Shown here: positions 1 through 5,106 of the stretch, piece after piece
Position numbering within the stretch: the first letter of the stretch is position 1
Layout: every line of letters starts with the position of its first letter
Made by a program: the position numbers and the translations under genes
The notes under the pieces: model-generated
What the model saw: the letters and a program-made list of their open reading frames with translations, nothing else
Told to the model about the DNA's origin: nothing
Database searches by the model: none
Assembly: GCA_002779205.1 (NCBI GenBank)
Contig: PEXF01000023.1
Coordinates: 1 to 5,959, forward strand
From: Candidatus Hydromicrobium americanum
Lineage (GTDB): Bacteria; Actinomycetota; Humimicrobiia; Humimicrobiales; Humimicrobiaceae
Length of the DNA: 5,959 bases
Reading direction: 5' to 3'

Positions 1-2
1 AT

Positions 3-227
3 TCTGTTATTGGTTATATCGCCTTTATTATATTCCGTTCTTTACTTATAAGCTGGGCTGATTTTTTAGGTACTATTTTTGATATATTTTCTAATTATCG
101 GATATTTATTTTTATGATTTTTATATTTATATTTAGGAAAAATCATAAAGCATGGGCTTTAGTCGTTAGTATAATTTTCGGGTTCATTACTATAATAACT
201 GCGCTGGGTTCAATTATTACCTTTTAA
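3..227 (+). CDS. C-terminal part of a multi-pass membrane protein (5' end outside window)
   Basis: The frame is open from the window edge to TAA at 225-227 and gives 74 residues. The composition is that of an integral membrane protein: a hydrophobic/amphipathic stretch at visible residues 1-30 (SVIGYIAFIIFRSLLISWAD...), a short helix RIFIFMIFIFIF at about 33-44, a basic turn RKNHKAW, and a final helix at about 50-74 ending in TALGSIITF. No catalytic motif is visible and I do not recognise the family. The stop comes directly after the last helix, and the same frame then stays open to 362 with a polar, basic tail (separate entry). The gene may therefore be truncated by a nonsense codon. If so, the zinc-ribbon gene at 376 would have followed only 13 bases behind it in an operon-like arrangement. 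That it is coding is fairly sure from the hydrophobic pattern; the function is unknown. Confidence 0.6.
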   Translation, partial: SVIGYIAFIIFRSLLISWADFLGTIFDIFSNYRIFIFMIFIFIFRKNHKAWALVVSIIFGFITIITALGSIITF

Positions 228-362
228 TTATATTTACGAATCTATATAAAAAAATATATTAAAAATAATAGGCTTTCCTGGTGGCAGAAATTATTGAATA
301 AAACTGATAAGAGAAGCGATAGAAAAAATAGGAAGCTATCAGAAGAAGACGGTAAAACATAG
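228..362 (+). pseudogene. In-frame open tail after the TAA at 225: possible severed C-terminus
   Basis: After TAA 225-227 the same frame runs 44 sense codons to TAG at 360-362. It reads as LYLRIYIKKYIKNN, then RLSWWQKLLNKTDKRSDRK, then NRKLSEEDGKT. This looks like a cytoplasmic tail: juxtamembrane Lys/Arg, two adjacent tryptophans, then a charged end. Such a tail is what one expects after the last helix of a membrane protein. It has no plausible start of its own. The TAG ends 13 bases before the TTG start of the next gene and abuts its ribosome binding site, the usual spacing of genes in an operon. The alternative is that the protein really ends at 227 and the open frame is chance; at this base composition a 44-codon open run is uncommon but possible. 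A sequencing error at 225 would look the same. Confidence 0.4.
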
Positions 363-363
363 T

Positions 364-370
364 AAGGTGA
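364..370 (+). promoter_or_regulatory. Ribosome binding site that places the start of the zinc-ribbon gene
   Basis: AAGGTGA matches the anti-Shine-Dalgarno region well and sits 5 bases before TTG 376. The alternative GTG at 367 lies inside this site and has no ribosome binding site of its own, so TTG is the better start. Confidence 0.55.
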
Positions 371-375
371 TTGAA

Positions 376-627
376 TTGGCAAAAAAGATAACAAAAAAAG
401 ATGGTGTTAGTTATATCTGCGAGAAATGTGGTAATGAGATGTTTAAATTTTCAGTAAAAGATAAGAATCTATTTACTGCTGATGACCCTTTTATATACAG
501 AAAATATTTAAATACTGTAGATCCTAATGGACCTTATTGTACTTGTCAATTTTGTGGCACAATTCACAAAGGCTATTATACAAATGGTGGGTTAAATATT
601 GATTTTAGATCACTAAACAAAGTATAA
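376..627 (+). CDS. Small zinc-ribbon protein of unknown function
   Basis: It encodes 83 residues from TTG 376 (86 from the in-frame GTG 367, which is less likely because that GTG is part of the ribosome binding site). The visible feature is a pair of zinc knuckles: Cys15-x2-Cys18 in YICEKCGNE, and Cys55-x-Cys57-x2-Cys60 in PYCTCQFCGTIH, with His64 close by. Four cysteines in two CxxC pairs about 40 residues apart form a typical treble-clef or ribbon site for one structural zinc ion. The basic start (MAKKITKKDG) has no signal peptide and no membrane segment, so the protein is probably cytosolic. The part between the knuckles, including FTADDPFIYRKYL, matches no family I recognise. It lies 13 bases after the open tail of the membrane-protein gene and may be co-transcribed with it. 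Such ribbons bind nucleic acid or protein partners, but nothing here chooses between them. Confidence 0.75.
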   Translation: MAKKITKKDGVSYICEKCGNEMFKFSVKDKNLFTADDPFIYRKYLNTVDPNGPYCTCQFCGTIHKGYYTNGGLNIDFRSLNKV

Positions 628-799
628 GCAAAGAAATAATTTTAAAAACAGATTTGGTATATATAAATTGTATTCTACGCCCATTTTCGTCGCTTCTAGA
701 GGCATTCTAGCGCTTAATATTTTAATGTTTTAGCTACCTAGTTAAAAATTGCTGAAAGAAAGAATTTTTCTTGATGTAGGTTTACCTTTTTGCTATATT
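628..799 (+). other. Intergenic stretch without recognised gene
   Basis: No convincing reading frame is present on either strand. The only structure seen is a small element at 688-715 in which TTCTAG occurs twice (694-699 and 705-710) and CGC/TAGA can fold back on TCTA/GCG. No clear terminator follows the zinc-ribbon gene. Confidence 0.4.
688..715 (+). repeat. Copy A of a short degenerate element (CGCT-CTAGAGG core)
   Basis: The core TCGCTTCTAGAGG (690-702) recurs as TCGCTCTAGAGG at 1043-1054. Both are preceded by CATTTT or CATTT, and are followed by ATTC and then GC..CTT. The copies differ by small insertions. Both contain a TCTAGA or CTAGAG core with fold-back potential, as expected of small dispersed palindromic repeats. 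Two copies in one window is thin support. Confidence 0.3.
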
Positions 800-805
800 T
801 ATAAT
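800..805 (+). promoter_or_regulatory. Perfect TATAAT -10 box upstream of the RNA candidate
   Basis: TATAAT matches the housekeeping -10 consensus exactly. The hexamer 17 bases upstream (TAGGTT, 777-782) is a poor -35, and TTGATG at 771 is too far away (23 bases). Transcription would begin near 812. It gains weight from the structured segment and terminator that follow; taken alone, a TATAAT in AT-rich DNA is weak evidence. Confidence 0.35.
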
Positions 806-811
806 TGTCTT

Positions 812-983
812 TAGAGCAGGAGGCAACTTTCAGAAACTACTGAAATTTACAAACGAAAGAATGTAATAAGTAAGTTAAAGTTCTGAAAAATCCCTTAGAA
901 AAGTTCTAAGGCAGAGCCCCAAGATATCAAATAGCCTAAAGCATAAAGCCAGGGCGAAAGATAACTCGGGGCTTATTTTTTTT
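812..983 (+). ncRNA. Candidate structured small RNA, family not recognised
   Basis: No protein frame covers this stretch, yet successive segments pair with each other. TTTCAGAA (828-835) matches TTCTGAAA (881-888) over 8 bases and competes with a local hairpin TTTCAG/CTGAAA (828-833/840-845). CCTTAGAA (893-900) matches TTCTAAGG (904-911) over 8 bases with a three-base loop. GAGCCCC (914-920) matches GGGGCTT (968-974) and is followed by eight T. The last stem encloses 47 bases with a smaller GCCT/GGGC stem and a GGGCGAAAG segment. The purine-rich, GC-richer text differs from the AT-rich surroundings. Its length of about 170 bases, between a TATAAT and a terminator, suits a stand-alone RNA. It could also be a riboswitch-type leader, but the next gene starts 260 bases beyond the terminator. 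I could not match it to RNase P RNA, tmRNA, SRP RNA or any riboswitch consensus I know; 6S RNA is not excluded by size. Confidence 0.4.
914..983 (+). terminator. Intrinsic terminator ending the RNA candidate
   Basis: The stem GAGCCCC/GGGGCTT (one G-U pair) is followed by A and then an unbroken run of eight T (976-983). The 47-base insert between the arms is long for a simple terminator and has its own fold, so the stem probably closes an RNA domain and also terminates it. A compact hairpin just upstream (893-911) could help. Confidence 0.55.
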
Positions 984-1167
984 AAAAGAAGCTATATTAA
1001 AATTAAGCCACGTTTTAACATTAAATTAAATTGAGGCTCATTTCGCTCTAGAGGAAGAGGGATTCCTGCTTCACAGTGATTCATAACTTATAATATTAAT
1101 ATATATTAAAAAATGTAGTATTATATAAAATGCTATGATAAAATCTTAATAAATGTTGGATAAGTAT
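984..1167 (+). other. Intergenic stretch before the regulator gene
   Basis: No gene is seen. It contains copy B of the short element (1036-1072) and, from about 1080, very AT-rich text of the kind found upstream of promoters. No terminator or tRNA-like fold was found. Confidence 0.4.
1036..1072 (+). repeat. Copy B of the short degenerate element
   Basis: TCGCTCTAGAGG (1043-1054) repeats the core of copy A with one base missing. It is followed by AGAGGG flanked by AGGAA (1053-1057) and TTCCT (1063-1067), which form a five-base stem. The shared order is CATTT, CGCT, CTAGAGG, ATTC, GC and CTT. Confidence 0.3.
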
Positions 1168-1196
1168 TTGATTAAAATTTGAAAATTTATTATTTT
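1168..1196 (+). promoter_or_regulatory. Possible promoter of the DeoR-type regulator gene
   Basis: TTGATT (1168-1173) and TATTTT (1191-1196) each match four of six consensus positions with a 17-base spacer, giving a leader of about 40 bases. In such AT-rich DNA other pairs are possible, so this is tentative. Confidence 0.3.
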
Positions 1197-1241
1197 AGCA
1201 GAATTGTTATTAAATATATATAAGTAGGAGTAATGCATAAA

Positions 1242-2018
1242 ATGATACCTGAAGAAAGAAGAAATAAAATTGTAGAATATATTAGTTCGAAAGGAACTGT
1301 AACCATTCCTGAGATTAGTAAAAAATTTGAAATTGCTGAAATAACTGTTAGAAGAGACTTTGATACTTTATCCAAACTGGGGGTTATAAAAAAAGTTTAT
1401 GGCGGAGCAGCTATCAAAAGTAATTTTTTCCAGGAACCATTTTTTTTAGAAAGGATCAATGATAACAGGGAAGAAAAGAGACGGATTGCAGCAGAAGCTG
1501 TTAAAAGAATTTCTGATAATAGTACCATATTACTTGAATCTGGTACCACATGTTTAGAACTAGCGAGACTATTGGGACAAAAGAAAAATATCAATGTTGT
1601 TACAGCAGCTCCACATATCGTCAATATATTATGTAACTTAAAGAGAGAAAATAAATTTAACGGTGAAATACTTTGTTGTGGCGGAGTCTGGAGAGGAGAG
1701 CCAGATGATATTTTTATTGGCTCTCAGGCAATAAATTTTTTCGATAGTATAAGAATTGGTACGGCATTTTTTGGTATAGTGGCCATAAATCTAAAAGATG
1801 GATGGATGGCTCCGAGTTCATTTGAAGCTGAGCTGACAAAGAAAATAGTATCTTTAGCAGAGAAAGTTATTGGAATTACTCACCATTCCAAATTTAACAG
1901 AATATCATTTACAAAGATTGGTCTGGTTAGTTTATTTGATGAGATAATAACTGATACGGGATTAAGCAAGGAGGATATAGAGAAATATCAAAAAGAAGTA
2001 AAAATTACTATATGCTAA
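1242..2018 (+). CDS. DeoR-family transcriptional regulator of sugar metabolism
   Basis: A cytosolic DNA-binding repressor of the DeoR/GlpR family, 258 residues, the usual length. Residues 1-57 are the winged helix-turn-helix: the typical opening MIPEERRNKIVEYI, then TVTIPEISKKF, the recognition helix with ITVRRDFDTLSKLG at about 34-47, and the wing KKVYGGAA. Residues from about 70 form the sugar-phosphate sensor domain, with the phosphate-loop signature LLESGTTCLELA at 97-108, a GGVWRGEPDDIFIG segment, and near the end ITHHSKFNR, the counterpart of the family's D-x-SKF motif. AGGAG at 1226-1230 lies 11 bases before ATG 1242 and only 2 before ATG 1233. With the family opening M-x-PEER, this favours 1242; the longer form would add MHK. 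Members usually bind phosphorylated sugars and repress the neighbouring uptake or catabolic operon, so the ABC transporter downstream is the likely target (inference). The effector cannot be predicted. Confidence 0.93.
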   Translation: MIPEERRNKIVEYISSKGTVTIPEISKKFEIAEITVRRDFDTLSKLGVIKKVYGGAAIKSNFFQEPFFLERINDNREEKRRIAAEAVKRISDNSTILLESGTTCLELARLLGQKKNINVVTAAPHIVNILCNLKRENKFNGEILCCGGVWRGEPDDIFIGSQAINFFDSIRIGTAFFGIVAINLKDGWMAPSSFEAELTKKIVSLAEKVIGITHHSKFNRISFTKIGLVSLFDEIITDTGLSKEDIEKYQKEVKITIC

Positions 2019-2164
2019 ATTACTGATTTAGAGAAAAATTAAGATAGTATATATAGGTCATTTTTAAATTCAGAGATAGAACTTTTCCAATATTTAATAG
2101 ATACCCTCATACTTTTTAGTATTTCCCCCTCCTTTTCGTTAAAGGGAAAAAATATTTTAAAGGT

Positions 2165-2176
2165 TAAACATGTTTA
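2165..2176 (+). repeat. Perfect 12-base palindrome TAAACATGTTTA
   Basis: An exact two-fold symmetric sequence located about 190 bases upstream of the TTGACA promoter. A dimeric regulator could bind it, but it does not resemble the other palindrome at 2225. Confidence 0.35.
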
Positions 2177-2224
2177 TTTTACCCCTTAATTTAATAGAGA
2201 ATTTAGTTAGTCCTTTTATTTCTC

Positions 2225-2238
2225 CAGCTATATAGCTG
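2225..2238 (+). repeat. Perfect 14-base palindrome CAGCTATATAGCTG
   Basis: An exact 14-base inverted repeat with no central gap, GC-richer at its ends than the surroundings. Its centre is 61 bases from that of the palindrome at 2165. It is about 120 bases upstream of the -35 box, too far for a simple repressor site but possible as an auxiliary or activator site. No protein can be assigned. Confidence 0.35.
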
Positions 2239-2324
2239 TGCGTGTTTCTTTATTATATAAATGATCCAAAAAACCTGAGTGTTTTTTATTACATAAGCGG
2301 AATTGTATTAATTTATATTAAGAT

Positions 2325-2359
2325 AATGATTAATTTAAGATATTTTAAGATTAATTATT
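2325..2359 (+). promoter_or_regulatory. Candidate operator: imperfect inverted repeat touching the -35 box
   Basis: AATGATTAAT (2325-2334) and ATTAATTATT (2350-2359) are reverse complements at 9 of 10 positions, separated by 15 bases, with the right arm running into TTGACA at 2358. The heptamer TTAAGAT occurs three times here, at 2318, 2335 and 2345. DeoR-family operators commonly use repeated or inverted elements near the promoter, and the regulator gene lies just upstream, so this is the best candidate site for it. The AT-rich context makes chance symmetry more likely. Confidence 0.4.
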
Positions 2360-2386
2360 GACAATTTATATATAATATGTTAGTTT
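2358..2386 (+). promoter_or_regulatory. Promoter of the sugar ABC-transporter operon
   Basis: A perfect -35 TTGACA (2358-2363) is followed after 17 bases by TAGTTT (2381-2386), preceded by TGT, which makes an extended -10 (TGnTAGTTT). A perfect TATAAT at 2371-2376 is only 7 bases from TTGACA and cannot be its partner. Transcription from about 2393 would leave an mRNA leader of about 250 bases before the binding-protein gene. Confidence 0.5.
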
Positions 2387-2519
2387 AATGGCAAATTTAA
2401 ATTAAAAACATAATAATGAATTATTTATTAAATATTAAAGAGAATTATTATGGTAGCAGGAGAAGGGAGGTGGTAGATATTAGTTGTGGATAATTAAATT
2501 TATAAAAAGGAGGTGGATG

Positions 2520-2546
2520 ATGCTAAAAAAAATTGAGATTTGTTAA
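2520..2546 (+). CDS. Possible leader micro-ORF (8 codons)
   Basis: AAGGAGGT at 2507-2514 is a near-perfect Shine-Dalgarno sequence, stronger than that of any of the transporter genes. It sits 5 bases before ATG 2520 (another in-frame ATG is at 2517). The frame reads MLKKIEIC and stops at TAA 2544. No longer protein can use this site. The codons from 2532 on form the left arm of a 13-bp stem, so a ribosome finishing this peptide would open it. This is the arrangement of leader peptides that control downstream expression, though the mechanism here is inference. The alternatives are a remnant of a lost gene start or a ribosome standby site. A second GGAGGTGG at 2466-2473 copies the core of this site 43 bases upstream, without a well-placed start codon. 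Confidence 0.35.
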   Translation: MLKKIEIC

Positions 2547-2596
2547 GCTATGAACTACTGATTAGAAGAGTAAAAATAAACTCAACAAATCTCAAT
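2532..2596 (+). repeat. 13-bp perfect stem-loop in the transporter mRNA leader
   Basis: ATTGAGATTTGTT (2532-2544) and AACAAATCTCAAT (2584-2596) are exact reverse complements. The pairing can extend inward by AG/CT after one mismatch, leaving a loop of about 35 bases. It is followed by A-rich, not T-rich, sequence, so it is not a + strand terminator. On the - strand it would be followed by seven T, but no - strand gene is seen. The binding-protein ribosome site at 2633 lies outside the stem. The likely role is mRNA stability or leader control. Confidence 0.5.
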
Positions 2597-2644
2597 GAAA
2601 AAATTATACCAGAATTATTAAACATTGTAAGTGGAGGGTTTCAA

Positions 2645-4021
2645 ATGAAAAAAGTATTTTTATTATTGGTAATAATTATTTTTGGAATATCTATGTTGTT
2701 TATGGGTGTAGGTTGTAAAAAAGAAGCTGCTGAAGAAGAGGTAGCAGAAGAAGCACCTGTTGTTGAAGAAGCTCCAGCTGAAGAGGAAGCTGTAGAAGTT
2801 AAAGAACTTCGTCTTACAGTTGAACCTGGTTCAGAACCTAGGATAAAGGAAGATGTTGATGCATTTAATAAAATACATCCAGACATAAATATTATAGTAG
2901 ATGTAGCAGGTGAAGCGATTACATATAAAGAAACAGCTCCTCAAATCTTTGGTTCTGCTGATAAACCAGATATAGCTTGGTATTGGGTTGACGGAAAGTA
3001 TTTTCAATCTATGGTTAGCGCTGGTATATTAGAATCTTTAGATGATATATATGAAAGTGAAAACTTGTATGATGGTTATCCACAATCTACTATAAATGCT
3101 TATACTAGTCCGGATGGACATTTTTATGGTGTTAATATAGATGTGGTTCTTTTCCCTGTTATTTATTATAATGTAGAGGCATTTATACAAGCAGGAATAA
3201 CACCTCCAGATATTTTCCCTCAACTGGATGAATTTTATTTAATGATTACAAAATTAAAAGATGCTGGTTATGAAGGTATTTCTGTTGGTGGTAAAGATGC
3301 ATGGACTGTTGAGTTAATAGCAGAAAATCTAACTCAGAGAGTATACTCTGAAGATAAATTCGAGGAATTGAGAATAAATTGGAAAGAGGGTTCAACACCA
3401 ACAGCACATTATACAGATTCAGATTACTTAGCTGCATATGAACTACTACTAGAGTTCAAAGAAAAAGGTGTTTTTGCTGAAGGTTTTCTTGCTAGAGGAT
3501 ATGGTGAGGATAGAGCACTATTTCTACAGGGCGAGGCAGCAATGCTTTCTGATGGAAGCTGGGGAGCAGGTGCTATAAGTAGTGAGGCACCTGAAGGGTT
3601 TGAATTTGGCTGGTTCCTATTACCACAAGTAAAATCTGATATTACTCCTCAGATTTCAATCTATAGTGGAAATGGGTTAATTATTCCTAGAGGAGGAAAG
3701 TTTGTCAATGAGGCAAAAGAATTTCTTAAGTTTGTCGTAAGCAAAGAAAGACAAGAGAATATAGCAAAGTTGGGCTGGATACCAGCGAGAATTGGTCTTG
3801 ATACAGCTTTAATAAAAGAAAATCTTGGATTTCCAGCTGCTGATATGTGGGAATCTATAGATAAGCTTGGTGCTTCAACTAGTTGGGCTCAGACAACACC
3901 AGCTGATCTAGGTGAGCAACGAAACCTTTTAATGATGGAAGTATTGGGTGGTACTATAACAGTAGAAGAACTTGGTAAAACTCTTGAAGAAATTGCTGAG
4001 AGTCATCGTATGGGTGAATAG
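2645..4021 (+). CDS. Sugar ABC transporter, extracellular solute-binding lipoprotein (family 1)
   Basis: This is the extracytoplasmic receptor that captures the sugar and hands it to the permeases; 458 residues, normal for the UgpB/MalE-like family 1 (COG1653 type). Residues 1-23 are a lipoprotein signal peptide (MKK, then a long hydrophobic core) ending in MGVG before Cys24, the lipid attachment site. The lipobox is slightly off consensus, with Gly rather than Leu at -3. Residues 25-52 form a flexible linker almost wholly of Ala, Glu, Val and Pro. The binding domain follows: LRLTVEPGSEPRIKEDVDAF, FNKIHPDINI, KPDIAWYWVDGKYF, an ALFLQGEAAMLSDGSW segment at about 299-314 typical of the family, and AKEFLKFVVSKERQE near the end. 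ATG 2645 is preceded by GGAGGG (2633-2638) at 6 bases. An in-frame upstream TTG (2540) would bury the signal peptide and is rejected. Substrate unknown; probably a mono- or oligosaccharide or glycoside. Confidence 0.93.
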   Translation: MKKVFLLLVIIIFGISMLFMGVGCKKEAAEEEVAEEAPVVEEAPAEEEAVEVKELRLTVEPGSEPRIKEDVDAFNKIHPDINIIVDVAGEAITYKETAPQIFGSADKPDIAWYWVDGKYFQSMVSAGILESLDDIYESENLYDGYPQSTINAYTSPDGHFYGVNIDVVLFPVIYYNVEAFIQAGITPPDIFPQLDEFYLMITKLKDAGYEGISVGGKDAWTVELIAENLTQRVYSEDKFEELRINWKEGSTPTAHYTDSDYLAAYELLLEFKEKGVFAEGFLARGYGEDRALFLQGEAAMLSDGSWGAGAISSEAPEGFEFGWFLLPQVKSDITPQISIYSGNGLIIPRGGKFVNEAKEFLKFVVSKERQENIAKLGWIPARIGLDTALIKENLGFPAADMWESIDKLGASTSWAQTTPADLGEQRNLLMMEVLGGTITVEELGKTLEEIAESHRMGE

Positions 4022-4051
4022 ATAACGTATAGGTTGGTAGATAATAACAAC

Positions 4052-4095
4052 AACCCTAGGGATATGATTCATTATAGATTCGTTTCCCTAGGGTT
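4052..4095 (+). promoter_or_regulatory. 11-bp perfect intercistronic hairpin after the binding-protein gene
   Basis: AACCCTAGGGA (4052-4062) and TCCCTAGGGTT (4085-4095) are exact reverse complements with a 22-base loop. It is the most GC-rich stem near the transporter genes and lies 30 bases after the stop codon. No T-run follows, so it is not a full terminator. Hairpins at this place in sugar ABC operons commonly protect the upstream mRNA from 3' decay and lower expression of the permeases relative to the binding protein. The arms each contain the self-complementary CCCTAGGG. Confidence 0.6.
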
Positions 4096-4162
4096 AATAT
4101 TAAGGTTTTAATGTAGAATAATGATGCTTGTTATATTAGAGATATATTAATAGAGAAAATTT

Positions 4163-5050
4163 ATGAAAATTTTAGTAAAAGAGAAAATTACTAAAAACAA
4201 AGTTGCTTATCTATTTTTAGCCCCAGCCATAGTTATACTAATTATAGTTTTGATATATCCGGCGATCCAAGCATTTGTATATAGTTTTAGTGAATGGGAT
4301 GGAATAGGCCTAAAAAAATTTATCGCGTTTGATAATTATAAGGATTTAATAAAAGATAAATTTTTTTGGCTATCTTTGAAAAATAGTATAGTCTATAGTA
4401 TTTTATCTGTTGGTGGTACTGCAATTTTGGGCTTTTTTCTAGCAGTTGCTATAGAAAGAAGGGTAAAAGGATGGGCATTTTTCAAAGTAACTTGGTTTAT
4501 ACCTGTTATGATGTCTCAGACAATTGTTGCTACATTGTGGACAAGAATTTTGGATCCTGTTTATGGACCTTTAAATATAATATTAAGAACATTAGGTCTA
4601 GAAATATTAACGAAAGAGTGGTTAGCTGATCCAAAGGTATCAATTTATGCTGCTGTTATTGTTAGTATTTGGCAGTATACTGGTATCTCGATGTTATTAT
4701 TACTAACAGCAATGGAAGGCATTTCCCTTGAAGTCCACGACGCAGCTACATTGGATGGTGTTAATTTATGGCAAAGAATTAAGTTTATTATTTTTCCATT
4801 GATAAAACCAGTGTTGGGTGTTGTTATTTTATTAAATACAATCTTTTCTCTTAAGGTTTTTGATACAATATGGGTTTTGACCCAAGGTGGACCAGGTTAT
4901 TCATCAAGTGTCCTAGCAGTTTATTTATATCGGGTTGCATTTAGGTTTCAAAGTTTTGGGTATAGTTCTACTATTGCTGTATTAATGTTTATTATAATAT
5001 TTGCAGTTTCTTTAATTTACTTACGATTTGTGAAGATGGAGGCTAAATAG
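4163..5050 (+). CDS. Sugar ABC transporter permease, MalF/UgpA type
   Basis: One of two inner-membrane subunits that form the sugar channel; 295 residues, the usual length for this subunit without the extra periplasmic domain of enterobacterial MalF. Membrane segments are visible at about 14-34 (AYLFLAPAIVILIIVLIYPA), 72-96, 107-128, 160-182, 216-235 and 268-288. The second starts at SLKNSIVYSILSVGG, the common entry to the permease core. The EAA loop that docks on the ATPase is at 190-217: EVHDAATLDG, then WQRIKFIIFPLIKP. The first EAA residues are replaced by HDAA, a mild divergence. WVLTQGGPGYSSSVLAVYLYRVAF at 237-260 is the family's conserved final loop. The site before ATG 4163 is poor (GAGA at 4153-4156) compared with that of the binding protein, and the gene follows a strong hairpin; both suggest lower expression. 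The next permease begins 56 bases later. Confidence 0.93.
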   Translation: MKILVKEKITKNKVAYLFLAPAIVILIIVLIYPAIQAFVYSFSEWDGIGLKKFIAFDNYKDLIKDKFFWLSLKNSIVYSILSVGGTAILGFFLAVAIERRVKGWAFFKVTWFIPVMMSQTIVATLWTRILDPVYGPLNIILRTLGLEILTKEWLADPKVSIYAAVIVSIWQYTGISMLLLLTAMEGISLEVHDAATLDGVNLWQRIKFIIFPLIKPVLGVVILLNTIFSLKVFDTIWVLTQGGPGYSSSVLAVYLYRVAFRFQSFGYSSTIAVLMFIIIFAVSLIYLRFVKMEAK

Positions 5051-5106
5051 TTATAGCTTTTTAATTATTGAGGGATTTGTCTTTAAAATCTACATGGTGA
5101 TAACTG

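Larger units (their letters stand above)
2019..2324 (+). other. Intergenic region upstream of the transporter operator/promoter
   Basis: No supported gene on either strand. It holds two exact palindromes (separate entries), small hairpins ATACT-tttt-AGTAT (2109-2122) and CCTTT-tcgtt-AAAGG (2131-2145), and AAAAAAC-ctgagt-GTTTTTT (2268-2287). The last of these is the only terminator-like candidate for the regulator transcript, and a weak one. The extra length may be regulatory DNA or remnant sequence. Confidence 0.35.

Noticed and set aside
812..983. Assignment to a known riboswitch, RNase P RNA, tmRNA or SRP RNA
   Set aside because: None of the conserved cores I know from these classes is present, and no tag-peptide frame was found, so no family name is given.
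1190..1624. Minus-strand frames opposite the regulator gene
   Set aside because: They are antisense shadows of a clear DeoR-family gene, without a family match or supported start.
2019..2135. Short minus-strand frame of about 23 codons starting near 2110, with AAGGAGG upstream
   Set aside because: The AAGGAGG lies about 20 bases from the ATG, too far to serve it, and the peptide resembles nothing known.
2358..2376. TTGACA paired with the perfect TATAAT at 2371
   Set aside because: A spacer of 7 bases cannot serve a sigma-70-type polymerase; the 17-base partner with an extended -10 is preferred.
2532..2596. Minus-strand terminator or miniature transposable element
   Set aside because: The stem with A-runs outside could be read this way, but there is no minus-strand gene to terminate, the unit is only 65 bases, and flanking A-runs are not convincing target duplications.
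2540..2644. In-frame N-terminal extension of the binding protein from TTG 2540
   Set aside because: It would place 35 polar residues before the lipoprotein signal peptide. TTG 2540 has no ribosome site at a usable distance and lies inside the stem, whereas ATG 2645 has GGAGGG at 6 bases.
2641..3437. Minus-strand frames opposite the binding-protein gene
   Set aside because: Low-complexity or random-looking translations (Ser/Ala-rich opposite the Ala/Glu linker), in shadow of a confident gene.
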